Source: Oscheius sp. JU75 (Eukaryota > Nematoda > Chromadorea > Rhabditida > Rhabditidae). Taken from it: a DNA stretch of 64,000 bases. The notes below the pieces were generated by a model, which saw nothing but the letters and a program-made list of their open reading frames with translations, did not search any database and was not told the origin of the DNA. A program made the position numbers and the translations under genes. The DNA lies in the NCBI GenBank assembly GCA_037178855.1, contig JASJZC010000001.1, forward strand, positions 3,658,001 to 3,722,000. The letters are read 5' to 3'. Of the stretch, positions 1 to 11,609 are shown piece by piece; the first letter of the stretch is position 1, and each line of letters begins with the position of its first letter.

Positions 1-1950
1 CCAGAGACAGCTTTACGCAACAGACGCTGGCGACTGGTCGGACTGATTGAACACCGAAAAATAGGAATGAAGATGTACAGAAAAAGATGAAGGATGGGCG
101 TGGTTGTCATTGTGGCGTGCTCCGGGAGGGATCCACCTAGACACGCTCTATCTCGTGACTCGAGACACGCATCCCAGACCCATTCTGTTCCATCAAAAGG
201 CTCACAGAAGACCTTCTTCCACTACTTCTCTTACTCCATGGGTCTACTGACAAAAGGACCAAATTGGACCCTTGTTTGTCTTGGCTCCGAATTCGAGAGG
301 CCAATTTGGACGGGCACTTCCCGTCGTCTTGAGAGCACTACCGTAGTCTCTTTCAGGAAGCTTTTGTTTTGTATTCGTCTGAACACAAGCAGTGTCTTTG
401 CACTGTACTTTCTGAGTCATGGTATCAAGACACTGCTCCAAACTAACCTTTTGAAGTTCCTCTGTCTCCTCTTGCTAGCGTACATGCTCAGTTACCTGCA
501 AACGAGACGGGTTGATTCTTTTGGAGAGTCTTTTGAACATGAAAGAGATAACGAGCAGGGTTACGGTAGGTATAGAAGCCTATTTTCACATTGAAAAAGT
601 CAGGGATTCTGTCAAACTTGAAAAGTTGCAATCCGAGTACAGTTACAGCCACGTTGTCTCCAATTACGATATTTATGGAAAAATCTATTTTCTGAGGGCG
701 CGTCGTCGACTCTCAAACCGATCGCGTGCAGCACGCATCTCGCACATCAGAAGCTGGCTGACAAGGCAATAACTGTACTCGAGGAAGTCTTCCTCTTATG
801 GTGAAGAATGGAACAGAGGGATCCTGGTTGATTAATTAGGAAATCAGTAGGACGGATAGCAGATTTGAGAAAGAGGGCGGAGTCAGTCGAGGCGGGCAGA
901 GATATCGTAGATTCAAAGCCAAAGAGGCGGGGCACGTTGACAAACCAATCGCAGGCCTCATGGATTCAATAGAGGGCTCAGAAGAATGTAGATAATTTAC
1001 CCTTAAGATACACAAGTTTGGCTGATGCCCCGCTGGGGCTAGTGACAGGTAGATGCTGTTCCAGTAGAGCTACCCTGACAGGAGCAACGTTCTCCCGGAG
1101 ACGATTCCAGATTGGCTTGACTTGCAAAGAGTAATTGCTATCACAAAGTGACAAAATGCCGATAAGGATTTCGGACACACACAGACTTTTGAGCATTTTG
1201 AACAAGATTGGTAAGACGCTCACTCCTCTTTTCGTTGCAAACGAAGCCGAATTCAGTTGAAAGCAATCTAGTTCTTGTGTTTCTATTACATGCACAGGAC
1301 AAGGACTAGGAGCTATGAATTGTACTGCTCTACCAGGAGCAAAAGATTACTGCAAGCGAAGGAAAGTGCAGACAGAAGGATTTTGCCGGATATTTCGCTG
1401 TTCTTTTCAGGTTCGCGTTCTCGTTTCATACCTGCCTCTCATCGTAAGCGGACCGACATGCTGAATAGGAAATACTTCAGCGGAGTTGGATTCAAACTGG
1501 CTGAAATGGCTGACCGAAAACAGTTACTAAAGCAATTTGAAAGTCTAACAAGGCTTGTCAATTCAAGGTTTGGACATTTCTTCTGCGTACAGTACGGCTG
1601 GATCCGTCAATATCTTCAATAATTTCTACATCTGAGTTTATCGACTAAACATAGCCTCGCCTTGATCAGTACTCTCATTCCCCCGACACCATTAACTCGC
1701 TCAAAAACAGCTGTATATGCTACAATTGCCTTTCGAGACCTCACGGATTTTCCCCATCGTGCCTGCGCAATACCTCTGAAAAAGCGAGACTACAATTATA
1801 ATAGATCTTTACTGAGCAAAGGAAACGAGAGAAAGAACCCGACGGTTGAGAACAAACTTGACAACAATCGTGGCGAGACCCGTAAGGACAGAGTCATAAA
1901 AAGGGACTAAGAGACTGCACTGATATCTACAGATAGATGATGAAAGACGC
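1..1950. other. intergenic, no gene recognised
   Basis: No open frame here resembles a known protein, and none shows consistent splice-junction structure. The only structure noted is the diverged foldback repeat copy near 1010-1170. The open frames are short and overlap on both strands, as expected by chance. The flanking minus-strand gene ends at 1953. Confidence 0.5.
1010..1170 (-). repeat. diverged foldback/MITE-like repeat, copy A
   Basis: About 150 bp here match, in inverted orientation, the stretch at about 5215-5365. The shared core includes GTGACAGGTAGATGCT and CCTGACAGGAGCAACGTTCT, with a CCCCGCTGGGGC mini-palindrome at one end and weaker identity through an ACTTG...CACAAAGT flank. 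Identity is high in the core and decays outward. No coding capacity or clear target duplication is visible, so a non-autonomous DNA element is an inference. Confidence 0.7.
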
Positions 1951-1952
1951 GG

Positions 1953-4900
1953 TCAAGAGTAGTAGTTCCCGTCCATGGCTTGACTCATCACATCGAACAT
2001 GGACTGGGTACTTTCTGGATTGAAACTATTGCAAATCTGGTTGGCTAGATGATCTGAAAATGGACTTAATGTATTGAACAAGGTACAAAACTGACTAATT
2101 TCGGAATCCTGATTGAGACAGAGCTCTTGGAAGAATCCTTGGTAGTTGTCTCTCCAAAAGGCAGAGACTTCCTCCACACAGATAGCCAAACAGAACTGCA
2201 GTACGCGGCTGATGTAGACGACGGAGAAGGGTCTTTTCAGCCTATCATTCGGAAAGACGGAGTTGAAAAGCGTCTTTTCCGTTTGTATAAGACTGATCCA
2301 TTCTATCAATCGAGGCGTGCAATGGTGTCTGGAACGACAGGTTTCTTCGAAGGATATTAAAACTTACACAATGAGCATCTTGATCTTGCTCCGAATCTCT
2401 GTCCCAGTCTGCAGTTTTGATGGATCGAAGACTTGCCAAATGGATTGCAGGGTACTGATGGCTTCCATGGCTATGTCCGTTGAACACTTTCGCAGATCGT
2501 TCTAAAATGCTTACTCTTCAATACGACACGGTAGACCCTTCTCTCGGATAAAACCTTAGAATGAATAGTGCGCTGTCAGTGATGGAAAATTTCGGTCGAC
2601 TAGCAAGCTGGGTTGGCTCAAACCAGGGCTCTTTTTCACGGGCACAATTCGATGCCCCAGTGGACGTCTTACATTTTCTAGCGTCTTGAATCGGACTTGC
2701 ATCTCTCCGATCAACATCATGAGCCACGCTATTGTATTTTCCTTCCTCTCCGGATCCGTGACCCTGGTCAGAGCGCCTCCACTCTGCATAGATTCGGAAT
2801 ACTTGACCAATCGTCCGATGCTCTGAAAAGAAGTTAGGTCAATGATACTATGAGTCAAACTGACCGCGATGATTCGCTTGAAAAGTTCCACATGCATACG
2901 CGACAAGTTCCCATAAATTGTAATCTTTTCGTTGAGGTAAAAGTCGGAAATTTGACTGAGGAACAGTTGCATCAGTTCTTCAATCTTCTGTATAGGAAGG
3001 ACAGCGTCTGGGACGGAGTTCATCCGATACAGAATGTTGTTGAAGACACAGAGAAGAGTGTCTTCCGTGTCCAAAGCACACGCGGCCATCTTGTTCCATC
3101 GTTCTTTGGAAGCACTTTTCAAAGCAGCGAAATGAGTGATCCAGTGAGCTATCTTCAAAACGATGTGCTTGAACTGTTCCTTTACAGTGGCAGAAAATTG
3201 TGAGAGTTGAAAGAGACTCTGAGCGACAGCCTGGTGAGCTTTTCCACACGGGACATCTTTTGCAGCCACTAGAATGTCCATCGAGGTGACTATCTAAACT
3301 TTACTTTCTTTGGTCACTGAATAGAACTACCATTTGAGCCAGATGCAAGTCCATTGATCCCATGGGTTTTTGAATCAGCATCATGTTTTTGTATTCCTGG
3401 AGTGCGTTGGCCGCCTCGAGTGGCAGCGTTGACTGCTCGACCAGAAGAAGACAGCAGCCTCGGAAGATGCTACCCGCCTCGTCACAGATCTCAGCGAATC
3501 CGTCCTCTCGTTTGGTGAGGGAATTGTGGAAGAAGTTGCAGATTGTCTGAAAGACAGTATACCGAAAATCAAGCAGAAAACGAACGGGTAGGCCGTTGTA
3601 CTCGAGCAGTTGAATAGCCACTTTAACCTGTCGATGGATCCGTTCCGGAGAGCGACTTTCTCTTTCTTCTCCCAACAAAAGGTAGACTATTCTGATGATC
3701 TGACGATATATGGTATGCAGCGTTTTCTAAACAATAGAGTCTTTTCCGTTTGTTAAGGTACTTACGCTCGGTCTCTCATTTGCGTACCTTCCCAAAAACA
3801 TAATGATTACTCGGAAAATAATGCGAATGATTGCCCCGTCGGAAGCAGGATCTGACAGATTGTTCTAAAATTTGGTCATTTTGAGTGGACACTAGAACCT
3901 ACTTTAATAGTATCCGTTAGTTGTGCTAAACTGGCCAGAATCCCGAGCTGGAAGAGAAGAAGAGTACATGTTGTCGGTGCCCGAAGTCGATTCATCAGTT
4001 CCGACATGAAGAATTGCTTTAAAAATATTACTATGTTTCGACTTGGGAAGTGAACTGACATGTCCCCGAACAGTTGCTCTGAATTTGGCCTTCTCCGCCA
4101 CTGGTCTCTTCCAACCGAGAATCGTATCCACCGCCGCCGCCAAAAACTCGTTCCAGCTCCGTCTCCTGAAGTTGAATTCTCAAAAAAAAATTGAGGAAAC
4201 GAACAAGTTGTCGACAATTACGACGATTCCTTTAGCGTGAGCAATCTCTTTAGCGACGAGATCTTCTGGGAAATGCTTCACAATCCGCTGGAAACAGGAA
4301 CAACATTTGGTATAACTACTCCTCGGGTCCTGAAGAGGTTTGTTACACCAGTCATTCTATTTCTTACCTGCATATGCTGCTGCATTTGACTGAATTGTCC
4401 AAAAGCCTTGATCAGAAAGGGAACCATCTCTACGAGGGGAGTCAGCTGGGCTCGCAACTGTTCGTACTCTCCTTTTTGCTTTTTCCTGTAGATAGTTTCC
4501 AAATCGATCAGGAAGGTAGACATTTGATGTACAATCTGTTCATGAAAGGCTTCTCCGAGGAAATGAGCCTTCCAATGAGGCAGGAACTGGGAGAGATTGG
4601 CTGGATTCGCTTGAGGTGGGAAGGGAACAGGAGGCACATGCATCGGATCGATGTTCTCTGATCCAGAAAGAGAAGAGATCTGGGAGGGAGACCTCATATC
4701 CGTTGGACATTCCATAGGCAGTTCGAAGGGGAGGATGGAGCCGTAACTCATCGCAGAACCATGGTCGCTGTACATCCCACTCATGCCGGACATCACTGAT
4801 GGAGCCACAGAGGGTACCTGAACTGTTGTAAAGAAGAAATCGGAAGAGTTACCGGAGAGTAGGAGGTAATCTGGGGATTCATCCATTCTTGTACATGGGC

Positions 4901-5770
4901 CGCCCGATGAGGATTCAGACGAGAAGGAGAACGAGGGTAGGCTCCGGGTCTGAAGGACACAATACTTTTGGTTTCATTGATTTGCCATTTTTCAGGACAA
5001 GTACTGCTATCGCCCCTTGGGGCTCAATGACAGTGAAATCCGCTCGGTTTATATTTGATTCTGTCCACCTGTTGTGGTCCTTTCCTCTTACTTCAATCTG
5101 CCTGCATGTTTCCCTCCAGTCGAGGTACCGTGACAGGAGCTTGTGCCAAAGAAGCTATCTAGTTCAAAATGTGTGGGTGTGTGTCTGACTGAAGCCTTAA
5201 TTGACAATTTGTCTCAGTTACTTTGTGACAACAATTACTGTTTTCAAGCCAAGTCAGTTTGGGAGATGGGTCTCTAGGAGAACGTTGCTCCTGTCAGGGT
5301 AGCTCGACTGGAGCATCTACCTGTCACAAGCCCCAGCGGGGCTTGTTGTCCTAAACTGCATCAATTTGGCTTGATTTGCCAACAATTAATGTGCGCACAA
5401 AATAGTGCAGACTAATGACAATAATGTCTTCAGACGCGAGAACAATATAAAACAGATTTTAGTATGTTACGACAGCTTTGGATCTTGAGCAATGTTTATG
5501 TCACAAAAAGCCAAACTCACAGCTGCGGAGGTTGTTGATATGCCGGATGCATCGGAACTGACCCCGGCTGACCGGGTTGAGGAGTCGCAGCGGCCTGTGG
5601 ATAGTTGGGCATGGGTGGCATTGGAGGACAGGGGGAAAATGGTTGCATCTAAATAACCTTTGGAGCAAATTTCAAATCAAGAGATACCTGTGGATATTGA
5701 TAAGGCGAATGCCCAGGAGCCATCGCTCCCGGTACTAACTGTGTTCTATGCATGGCTCGGAAGAAAAGGA
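1953..5770 (-). CDS. uncharacterised protein: Pro/Ser-rich N-terminus plus long helical region
   Basis: I do not recognise this protein. On the minus strand a chain of exons with short GT-AG introns reads from about 5740 (in-frame Met near MHRTQLVPGAMAPG) to a TGA at 1953. The first exons (about 5525-5645 and 4780-4965) are rich in Pro, Gln, Met and Ser. From about 4600 downward the protein is Leu-rich and helical, like an alpha-solenoid. The last exon ends in MSQAMDGNYYS. A large intron at about 4966-5524 contains the foldback repeat copy B. A segment near 2690-2840 (SIGRLVKYSES ... IAWLMMLIGEM) loosely recalls exportin-7-type karyopherins, but the rest does not support that name. The gene is probably real, because the frame continues across many splice junctions. 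The exact start and some internal junctions are uncertain. Confidence 0.6.
5215..5440 (+). repeat. diverged foldback/MITE-like repeat, copy B
   Basis: Inverted copy of the repeat at 1010-1170. This copy also looks internally symmetrical: the left flank (complement TTGGCTTGA, then CACAAAGTAACTGA) faces a right flank with TTTGGCTTGATTTGCC and GCACAAAATAGTGCAG around the conserved core. It lies in a presumed intron of the minus-strand helical-protein gene. It is probably a degenerate foldback element. Confidence 0.65.
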
Positions 5771-5879
5771 GACATAGACTCTGTAATTGTCTGTATTAAG
5801 TGGGAGCATATGGTGTTGGTTGAGAAGTGTTTGATTTACAGGAACAGGGTGAACAGCTGCAATTAGCAGTCTGGACAGA

Positions 5880-7280
5880 CAAAGAGGAGAAGAAGATGCA
5901 CGACCTTAGTGACCGGAAATTACGGATCGTTAACTGATTCGACTGGGGCGGGGTCGAGAGAGAAAGTTGTTCCGGAAACAAAGAAAGAGAACTCAAATGG
6001 ACACATTCAAACCGGTGCTAGTCTGCGCGACTCTCTTACTCAGCCGTGAGAACGCGGACCACTCCCTACGCAAATTTGAATCTGTGCCTGTTCTCTGGAA
6101 GAAGAATAACTGAATCGAGCTAAACTCATAAATTATTGCGCCAGAAGGGGAAGGGCTCATTGGCAGGTGGTCAATAGGCTCGCTGACCCAGTGAGACTAT
6201 TGCCAATGGGAATCGATTAGAAGAAATGGTTAGTCAGATCGACGTGATATGGTCAGCTGACCTTTCCTCGAGTCAGAGGTATCGGATAGCTGGAAGCGAG
6301 AGGGAGAGAGACTGTGGGCAAACTTGGCACGACAGACCATCAAGATCGTGAAGAGATAACTACCCGAAATTGTTTCGACGAGGCTCATTTAGACCGAAGG
6401 TTTCGAATCGGGTTGAAGAACTGTTTAGTAGAGATCACCAGTCGAGCAATCGTTCAAAAACTGTCTTTGGGGGAAGAGAGGCTCTCAATCAGTCGGAAAG
6501 AATTACAAATTGGACGTTACTCGCATAAAAATAAGCAGGGAGAATAGCGGGAAACGTTGTTTTCTAAGATTCCCATTTCTTAGCAAACTCTCTGCCAATG
6601 GCAATAAAACAAAGACACCAGACTTTTTTGTCGAAATCAGCAACAGTCCAGTTTAAATCAGAGACAAAAACAGAGAACTCAAGTAAGAAGAACCAAGTGT
6701 CCTGAGGTTAAAACGGATGAGAAAACAGAGAGATTGGAAGAGATCCAGTCGCCGATTCAAATCCTCCGCGTCCCCTCCAAGTGACCCTGAAGTCTGTTCT
6801 CTCCTCACCAAGCACACTCTCTCGCCTAGACGGTCCTGACCTGCGTCTTCGCTACTCACATACCATAAGCACCCATTACCCTCAAAACGACTGATGCATG
6901 GGGGTATAATTGGGGTCTCATGGCTATCCACAGCGTACTTTGTCGAGATCAGATGTTTCTTGGCATCAATACGTGACAATATTTAACCGATTGAATAACG
7001 TTACAAATCACAATCACAAGGCGATACAACGCAAACATCGTCCTGGCAACAGTATCCAGTATAACTTCTTCCACAGTACTCGCTCTTAATACAAGCTTCT
7101 CCCAGTCGAACTCTTCTGATCTTGCTTGACCCTCTTTTCGTGGGATCATATAGAACGACTGCTCACATACGAATGCCTAATCTCTCTTATACGACGAAAC
7201 TTTCCCAGAAATACTGGACAAAGAGCAACTTTGTTCCTTGTAGTTCAAATATTGATCGAAAGACAAGTAAATCAGACAGT
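5880..7280. other. gap with no gene recognised
   Basis: Only short, overlapping open frames with no recognisable domain. It lies between the 5' end of the minus-strand helical-protein gene and the decayed Cys-rich gene fragments. No tRNA, terminal repeat or long palindrome was seen. Confidence 0.45.
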
Positions 7281-7283
7281 CCT

Positions 7284-7415
7284 TTAATTGAAGCGGTCTT
7301 CGATTCCGTTGTTGTAGGAATAGTGCTAAACGCAGAAACCTTCACAATAACATTCTCGGTTCGACTTGTATCCGCACTTGTTGGCGAAGAGCTGGTAGGT
7401 CACAAATTCCAACAT
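7284..7415 (-). pseudogene. decayed Cys-rich secreted-protein fragment
   Basis: Minus-strand reading from the ATG at 7415 gives a short Cys-rich peptide with NKCGYKSNRECYCEGFC. An in-frame TAG then interrupts it, followed by YNNGIEDRFN and a second stop at 7284. The Cys/Tyr spacing and the tail resemble the C-terminal part of the better-preserved copy at 7839-8291 (GCYIYNQ...YCFC...NDGIGYC). I infer that it is a broken tandem duplicate. It lacks a signal peptide. Confidence 0.45.
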
Positions 7416-7838
7416 GGAGGGCAAGAAGGAGTTTCATCAGGGGGAAGACTTGTCTATCTTGGGCATATAGAACAAGCGAAAATAGTGGACCTTTAAGTTT
7501 GAACATTCAAATAAGTGAATTACTTGAAGTCGGATCCACCCATTTACATGCTCCAATGGCTCTAATATACTCATGGGTTTGTAAACAGTTTAGTAAACAC
7601 CCTTGTTCTACTGTGTGACTCTTTCCAAGGGCAACTCGTTCTATCTCAAACTTCAAGGTTGACTTGCAAACTTTTGACACAAACTAAGTGAAAATAATGT
7701 ATCGCTCCTAGTTTTCCTCCAAAGCTGACTTGTCAACTAAACTCTTGACATGTCATGACTTCCCAGCTTTTTGCTCGTGATGACGCATGGATGGACACCA
7801 TTGCACTTTAGTAGAGAGATGAGTGGATTACAATTTAA

Positions 7839-8291
7839 TCAATGTCGAAAATACTTGATCTCACAGTAGCCTATCCCGTCGTTCTTGTACTTAGGGTTCG
7901 ATCCTTCCGAATGACGGCATTCGATTCCCAGCTGGGGACAAAAACAGTAGCTTGGGTATTTGCTCTGATTGTAAATGTAGCAGCCGAAGGAACACTGAAA
8001 CTGATTTGTCAATCTTTAGCATAACTTTAATTTGCTTGTCGCCAGAGATTCGACTGCCTTAAACATACAGTTCCCATTTTTGGCGTCGCAGAGCCTTGTT
8101 CCGTCTCGGAAACAGTTCTTCTCCCATTGGGTACAATTGAACAGGTAGTAAAAGCTCTAGAACTGTTCGGCCAGTTCGTATTGGTCTGCTTCACAATCTG
8201 GATCGGGATTGATGTATTGAATTATCTGCAAATTGTAGAAGGTATCCTGAGAGAGCGAGATGGGAATGATGATGACCAGGAGAAGGAACAT
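7839..8291 (-). pseudogene. small secreted Cys-rich protein gene, probably broken
   Basis: The ATG at 8291 opens a clear signal peptide (MFLLLVIIIPISLSQ) followed by an acidic segment. The same frame has a TAG at about 8157-8159, then continues as a Cys-rich stretch (NCTQWEKNCF, RLCDAKNGNC). After an apparent intron (GTATGTTTAAGG to TTTCAG, about 8020-8090), a last exon encodes CSFGCYIYNQ, CFCPQLGIEC and YCEIKYFRH before a TGA at 7839. The in-frame TAG and the phase mismatch at this intron both argue for a pseudogene. Unrecognised splicing could rescue it. Family unknown. The Cys pattern suggests a disulfide-rich secreted peptide. Confidence 0.5.
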
Positions 8292-8299
8292 GCTCTAAG

Positions 8300-9480
8300 A
8301 GGAGGGTAATATTGTTGTGCTACATGTACCATTGTCCCCAATTGGATTCATACAATACAAAATCGAAAGAAAAAAAAGTTTTGTATGAAGGAGAACGGAA
8401 AATGCATGTGCAGCAGAATATCACCGATCCGAGGAATATCTGAGGTTGAGCGACTCAAATTCAAAGGCAAAATGCGGATATCGAGCTGGTGGGATGTGCT
8501 ACTGTAAGGTGTTTCTTCAAAGCCCTGAATGTTTGAATGTAGTGTTGATAAAGATTTTCTACTGCGTCGATCCTTTTTTTTCGATCTTTTTTTCTACGTC
8601 GATTCTTGATTAGTTTATAGAATTCTAAACATCCAAATTGGTCTGAAAAATTCTACCATGTCAAGTTAGTGTCTCCTAATCAGAGGACACTTTTAAGAAG
8701 ACCACGTGTCTCGAATCGCACTCCCCATTCCTCCAGATAACATTGGAAACAGCTACCGTTTTCTGCTCACTGGTAATAAGAGAAACGCGGCACTGTTCTG
8801 GTATCTTGCATTTGTCTATTCGAGCTGGTGCATCTGAACTTCTTCTATTATTAGAAGGATCCCCAATCGACAGTTTAACCAGATTTCACTTCCGTGAAAG
8901 AGACCACAGAGTTCGTGGACTCTCGTCCACTATCTCTTCTCTATCTTATCTCGGCTTCCACGTTGTAAATCATCCCATCTTCTGACTTTCTCCCTCACTT
9001 TTCCTTCATTATTTACCCAGGTACTTAGTGCCTCCCTTTCTTCCTACCCGTCGAAACAGGGTGGTATTTGGTCAGAATGATAGTGCTATCCATCTCCACT
9101 ATCGCTGACAGACTGTTCTTTCTCGCGCACTGCAACATTTCCGGGAAAGAGTTTCATCTTTCAAGGACCCATACGTCGTCCTGTGATCTTCAATACGACT
9201 AATCTCACGCTTATACTTTTGGCAGTTTCTCGATAACAGTACCATCTTGGCACAAGTGCCTTAGCATATCTTTTACTTTCTGTCTTAAACCACTAATTCT
9301 GTAGGAGATTTTGTTTATACGAGATTATTTTCCAATTCTCAACTCATGCCCAAAATACTTTAGATTTACTGCAGATGAGCTCTTGTGTAGCCAGTCGTGT
9401 AAATTGTCAAAGTGTGTTTCCTCTGCTAGTTTCTCTTATGACCGGATCCTCTAACCTAAGTTCTTTTCAGCCTCTTTTTT
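8300..9480. other. gap upstream of purine nucleoside phosphorylase
   Basis: No gene recognised. The region is T-rich with several short open frames and should hold the promoters of the PNP gene (+) and of the Cys-rich copy (minus). No RNA gene or repeat was identified. Confidence 0.45.
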
Positions 9481-9486
9481 TTTACA

Positions 9487-10556
9487 ATGGCACCACACTC
9501 CGAACATCTCCCAATCAAGTGAGTACCCCTCTCCTCCTCCCCATCCTTACTCTTCAGCCCTCGTAACTACGACGAGTTCCAATCGGTGGTCGAGTCTATT
9601 AGGGAGCAATTGGGAGAAGATGTTGCCAAGGCTGAAGTATGCACACATACTTCTGGAACTAACAATCCTTCAGATCGGTATAATTTGCGGCTCAGGCTTG
9701 GGTCCGATTGGAGATGCCATCGAGGACGCGGCAATACTTCCCTATGAGAAGATTCCCGGTTTCATGAAGCCCAAGGTTCCTGGGCACAAGGGGAATCTTG
9801 TTTTTGGAACTCTGGCCGGGAAGAGAGTCGTGGCTCTGCAAGGACGATTCCATGCTTACGAGCACGGAATGAACTTGGCCCTGGTATTGTTTGTGTAGAC
9901 TGTAAAATAGAAGTCTGTTCAGTGTGCTCTCCCAGTCAGAGTCATGGCAGCTCTCGGCTGTAAGACTCTCATAGCCAGTTGTGCTGCCGGGGGAGTCAGA
10001 CCCGAGTACAAAGTTGGGGAATTCATGCTCATCAAGGACCATATCAGCTTTCCAATGTTGTCCGGATTTTCTCCCCTCGTAGGAGTCAGTGACCGTCGTT
10101 TCGGAGAACAGTTTGTCTCTCTGCATCAGCTGTACGATAAGGATTTGAGGTGGATTAGAATTATTTTGACAACTCTCCATTTCAGGCAGCTTGCCCACGA
10201 GGTAGCCAAGAAGCAGACTCTTGTTCTACACGAGGGAATCTTGTCCCAAAGCGGTGGGCCACAATATGAGACTCCAGCCGAGGTGGCAGCTCTTCAGAAG
10301 TTGGGGGTTGACTGTGTCGGTATGTCGATTGCTCACGAAGCCACAGTTGCTAAACAATGTCATATGAAGGTCCTCGCCTTTTGTTTAATCACCAACAAGT
10401 GAGTCTCTCATCGTGTCTGCATAAAAACTCATGCTCAGAGCCAATCTGGACGCGGACGAATCCGAACTTGTATCGCACATGGAAGTCTTGGAGGCGGCAT
10501 TCCGCGGAGGAGTACTGGCCACGACATTTGTCAGAGCTCTAGTGAAGGAGATGTAG
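9487..10556 (+). CDS. purine nucleoside phosphorylase
   Basis: Trimeric PNP, which reversibly phosphorolyses (deoxy)inosine and guanosine in the cytosolic purine salvage pathway. Six exons with short introns give a continuous frame from ATG 9487 (MAPHSEHLPI) to TAG 10556, about 290 residues, the usual family length. Family motifs visible: phosphate-binding CGSGLGPIG, GRFHAYEHG (typical enzymes read GRFHxYEG), the base-binding Glu in GGPQYETPAE, and the base-binding Asn in LITNK. The VGMSTVPE segment of vertebrate enzymes reads VGMSIAHEATVAKQC here, a local divergence. A C-terminal SHMEVLEA keeps the sugar-binding His region. All introns are GT-AG. The identification is secure. Confidence 0.95.
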
Positions 10557-10600
10557 ATGAGACAGAATCTATAAAGATCCATTATGAACTTGACTAGAAG

Positions 10601-10852
10601 TGTTAAAGCTCTCATCGATACGGATTTCAGCACAGAATGGTTGAAAAGGAAATTGGACTTTATTGCCAGTTTAGTTAAAGCCCTTTATTATGTGTACTTG
10701 TTTACAAGCATCTATCTATGACACAGGATGATACTCATTGAGCTATGACAGTTGAATCGTTTAGTGTCTTCATAGCATACTTCCAGAATTCGTTGCTGGC
10801 CGCCTTTTCCTCGGCTGTCAACTTGTTAAAGCTCTCATCGATACGGATTTCA
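10601..10852. repeat. 29-bp direct repeat (10601-10629 and 10824-10852)
   Basis: The 29 bases beginning TGTTAAAGCTCTCATCGATA occur exactly twice, 223 bp apart. The right copy lies in the last exon of the secreted Cys-rich gene on the minus strand (encoding part of RIDESFNKLT). The left copy is just beyond the PNP stop codon. A partial duplication of the Cys-rich gene's 3' end explains it. Confidence 0.85.
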
Positions 10853-11219
10853 ACTCGAGCACAGTCAACGTCTGCTTTCAGCTTGCATCTGAGATGTTGA
10901 TTATAGATGACAAAAAAAGAAGGTTACTTGAAGTTGTTCTCCTTGGAACAGACTCCGCAACAAGCACACAATGCATGGAGACAATCCTCGTTCTCGACAC
11001 ATTGGGGAAGAGTGGCGATCGTGTTCTGGAATCAGAAAACTGTTTTGTAGTTGGTCGTCTATAGAACTTCAACTCTTGCTTCCCGCCAAATGGCACTCTG
11101 CTTCCTCTTCAACCCGAATTGTTTGATTTCAGAGGCATTCGACCAACCTTACTCTCTGCCGGGAAACAGAGGACAGTCACTAGAAAAGACAGAAAACTGA
11201 CGAAGAAGAGCGATGTCAT
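10735..11219 (-). CDS. secreted Cys-rich protein, family unknown
   Basis: The ATG at 11219 directly follows a TTTCAG acceptor on the minus strand, suggesting a trans-spliced leader. It opens a signal peptide (MTSLFFVSFLSFLVTVLC). Later exons encode a dense Cys cluster (PQCVENEDCLHALCACCGVC), then CKLKADVDCARVEIRID and a helical tail ending in TVIAQ, TGA at 10735. The last two junctions (about 10905-10930 and 11010-11045) are clean and in phase. The first-exon/second-exon junction near 11110-11145 could not be resolved in a consistent phase, so either the model or the gene is damaged there. Function unknown; the protein should be exported and disulfide-bonded. Confidence 0.6.
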
Positions 11220-11397
11220 CTGAAACTCTATCGAGTAGGCTAAAAGTAAAAGAATGAGACCAACGAGAAGATAGAATGGATCAACTGACTCTGTCAGCTG
11301 GTAGCTTGCCATTGCTCAGCTGTCAGCAACAAGATTGATCGAGGGATAAAAGAACTGGATGTTTCTCTGGAGGTAAAGCCTCAACACAATCCATTTC

Positions 11398-11607
11398 TCA
11401 AGTCTTGACGACTTCCTTCGATCCGGTTAGAGTAAAGCCATCTCCCTCGCTGTTCCGACGGAACTTCGTCTCGTAGATCCTGTTGGCTAGAGAACGAATG
11501 TCGAACAGGCCGAAGGAGTAGATTCCGACGATGAGCAGCAGCCAGAAGAGAAGTGAGATGCCACCGTAGATTCCCCAGAAGAGCGGCACGCAGTGGATCT
11601 CTGCCAT
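11398..11607 (-). CDS. small single-pass membrane protein, 69 aa
   Basis: An uninterrupted frame from ATG 11607 to TGA 11398 encodes a short protein with one strong hydrophobic segment at about residues 8-34 (IYGGISLLFWLLLIVGIYSF), then a charged tail (IYETKFRRNSEGDGFTL). A TTTAG acceptor lies about 30 bases upstream of the ATG, consistent with a trans-spliced or 5'-UTR-spliced message. No family is recognised. A small ER or plasma-membrane protein is likely from topology alone. Confidence 0.6.
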   Translation of the reverse strand: MAEIHCVPLFWGIYGGISLLFWLLLIVGIYSFGLFDIRSLANRIYETKFRRNSEGDGFTLTGSKEVVKT

Positions 11608-11609
11608 TG

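Noticed and set aside
2690..2840. Naming the 1953-5770 gene exportin-7
   Set aside because: Only one short segment resembles exportin-7. The N-terminal Pro-rich region and the C-terminal end do not.
7880..7905. tRNA-like GGTTCGATCC motif
   Set aside because: It lies inside the Cys-rich last exon, and no cloverleaf can be built around it.
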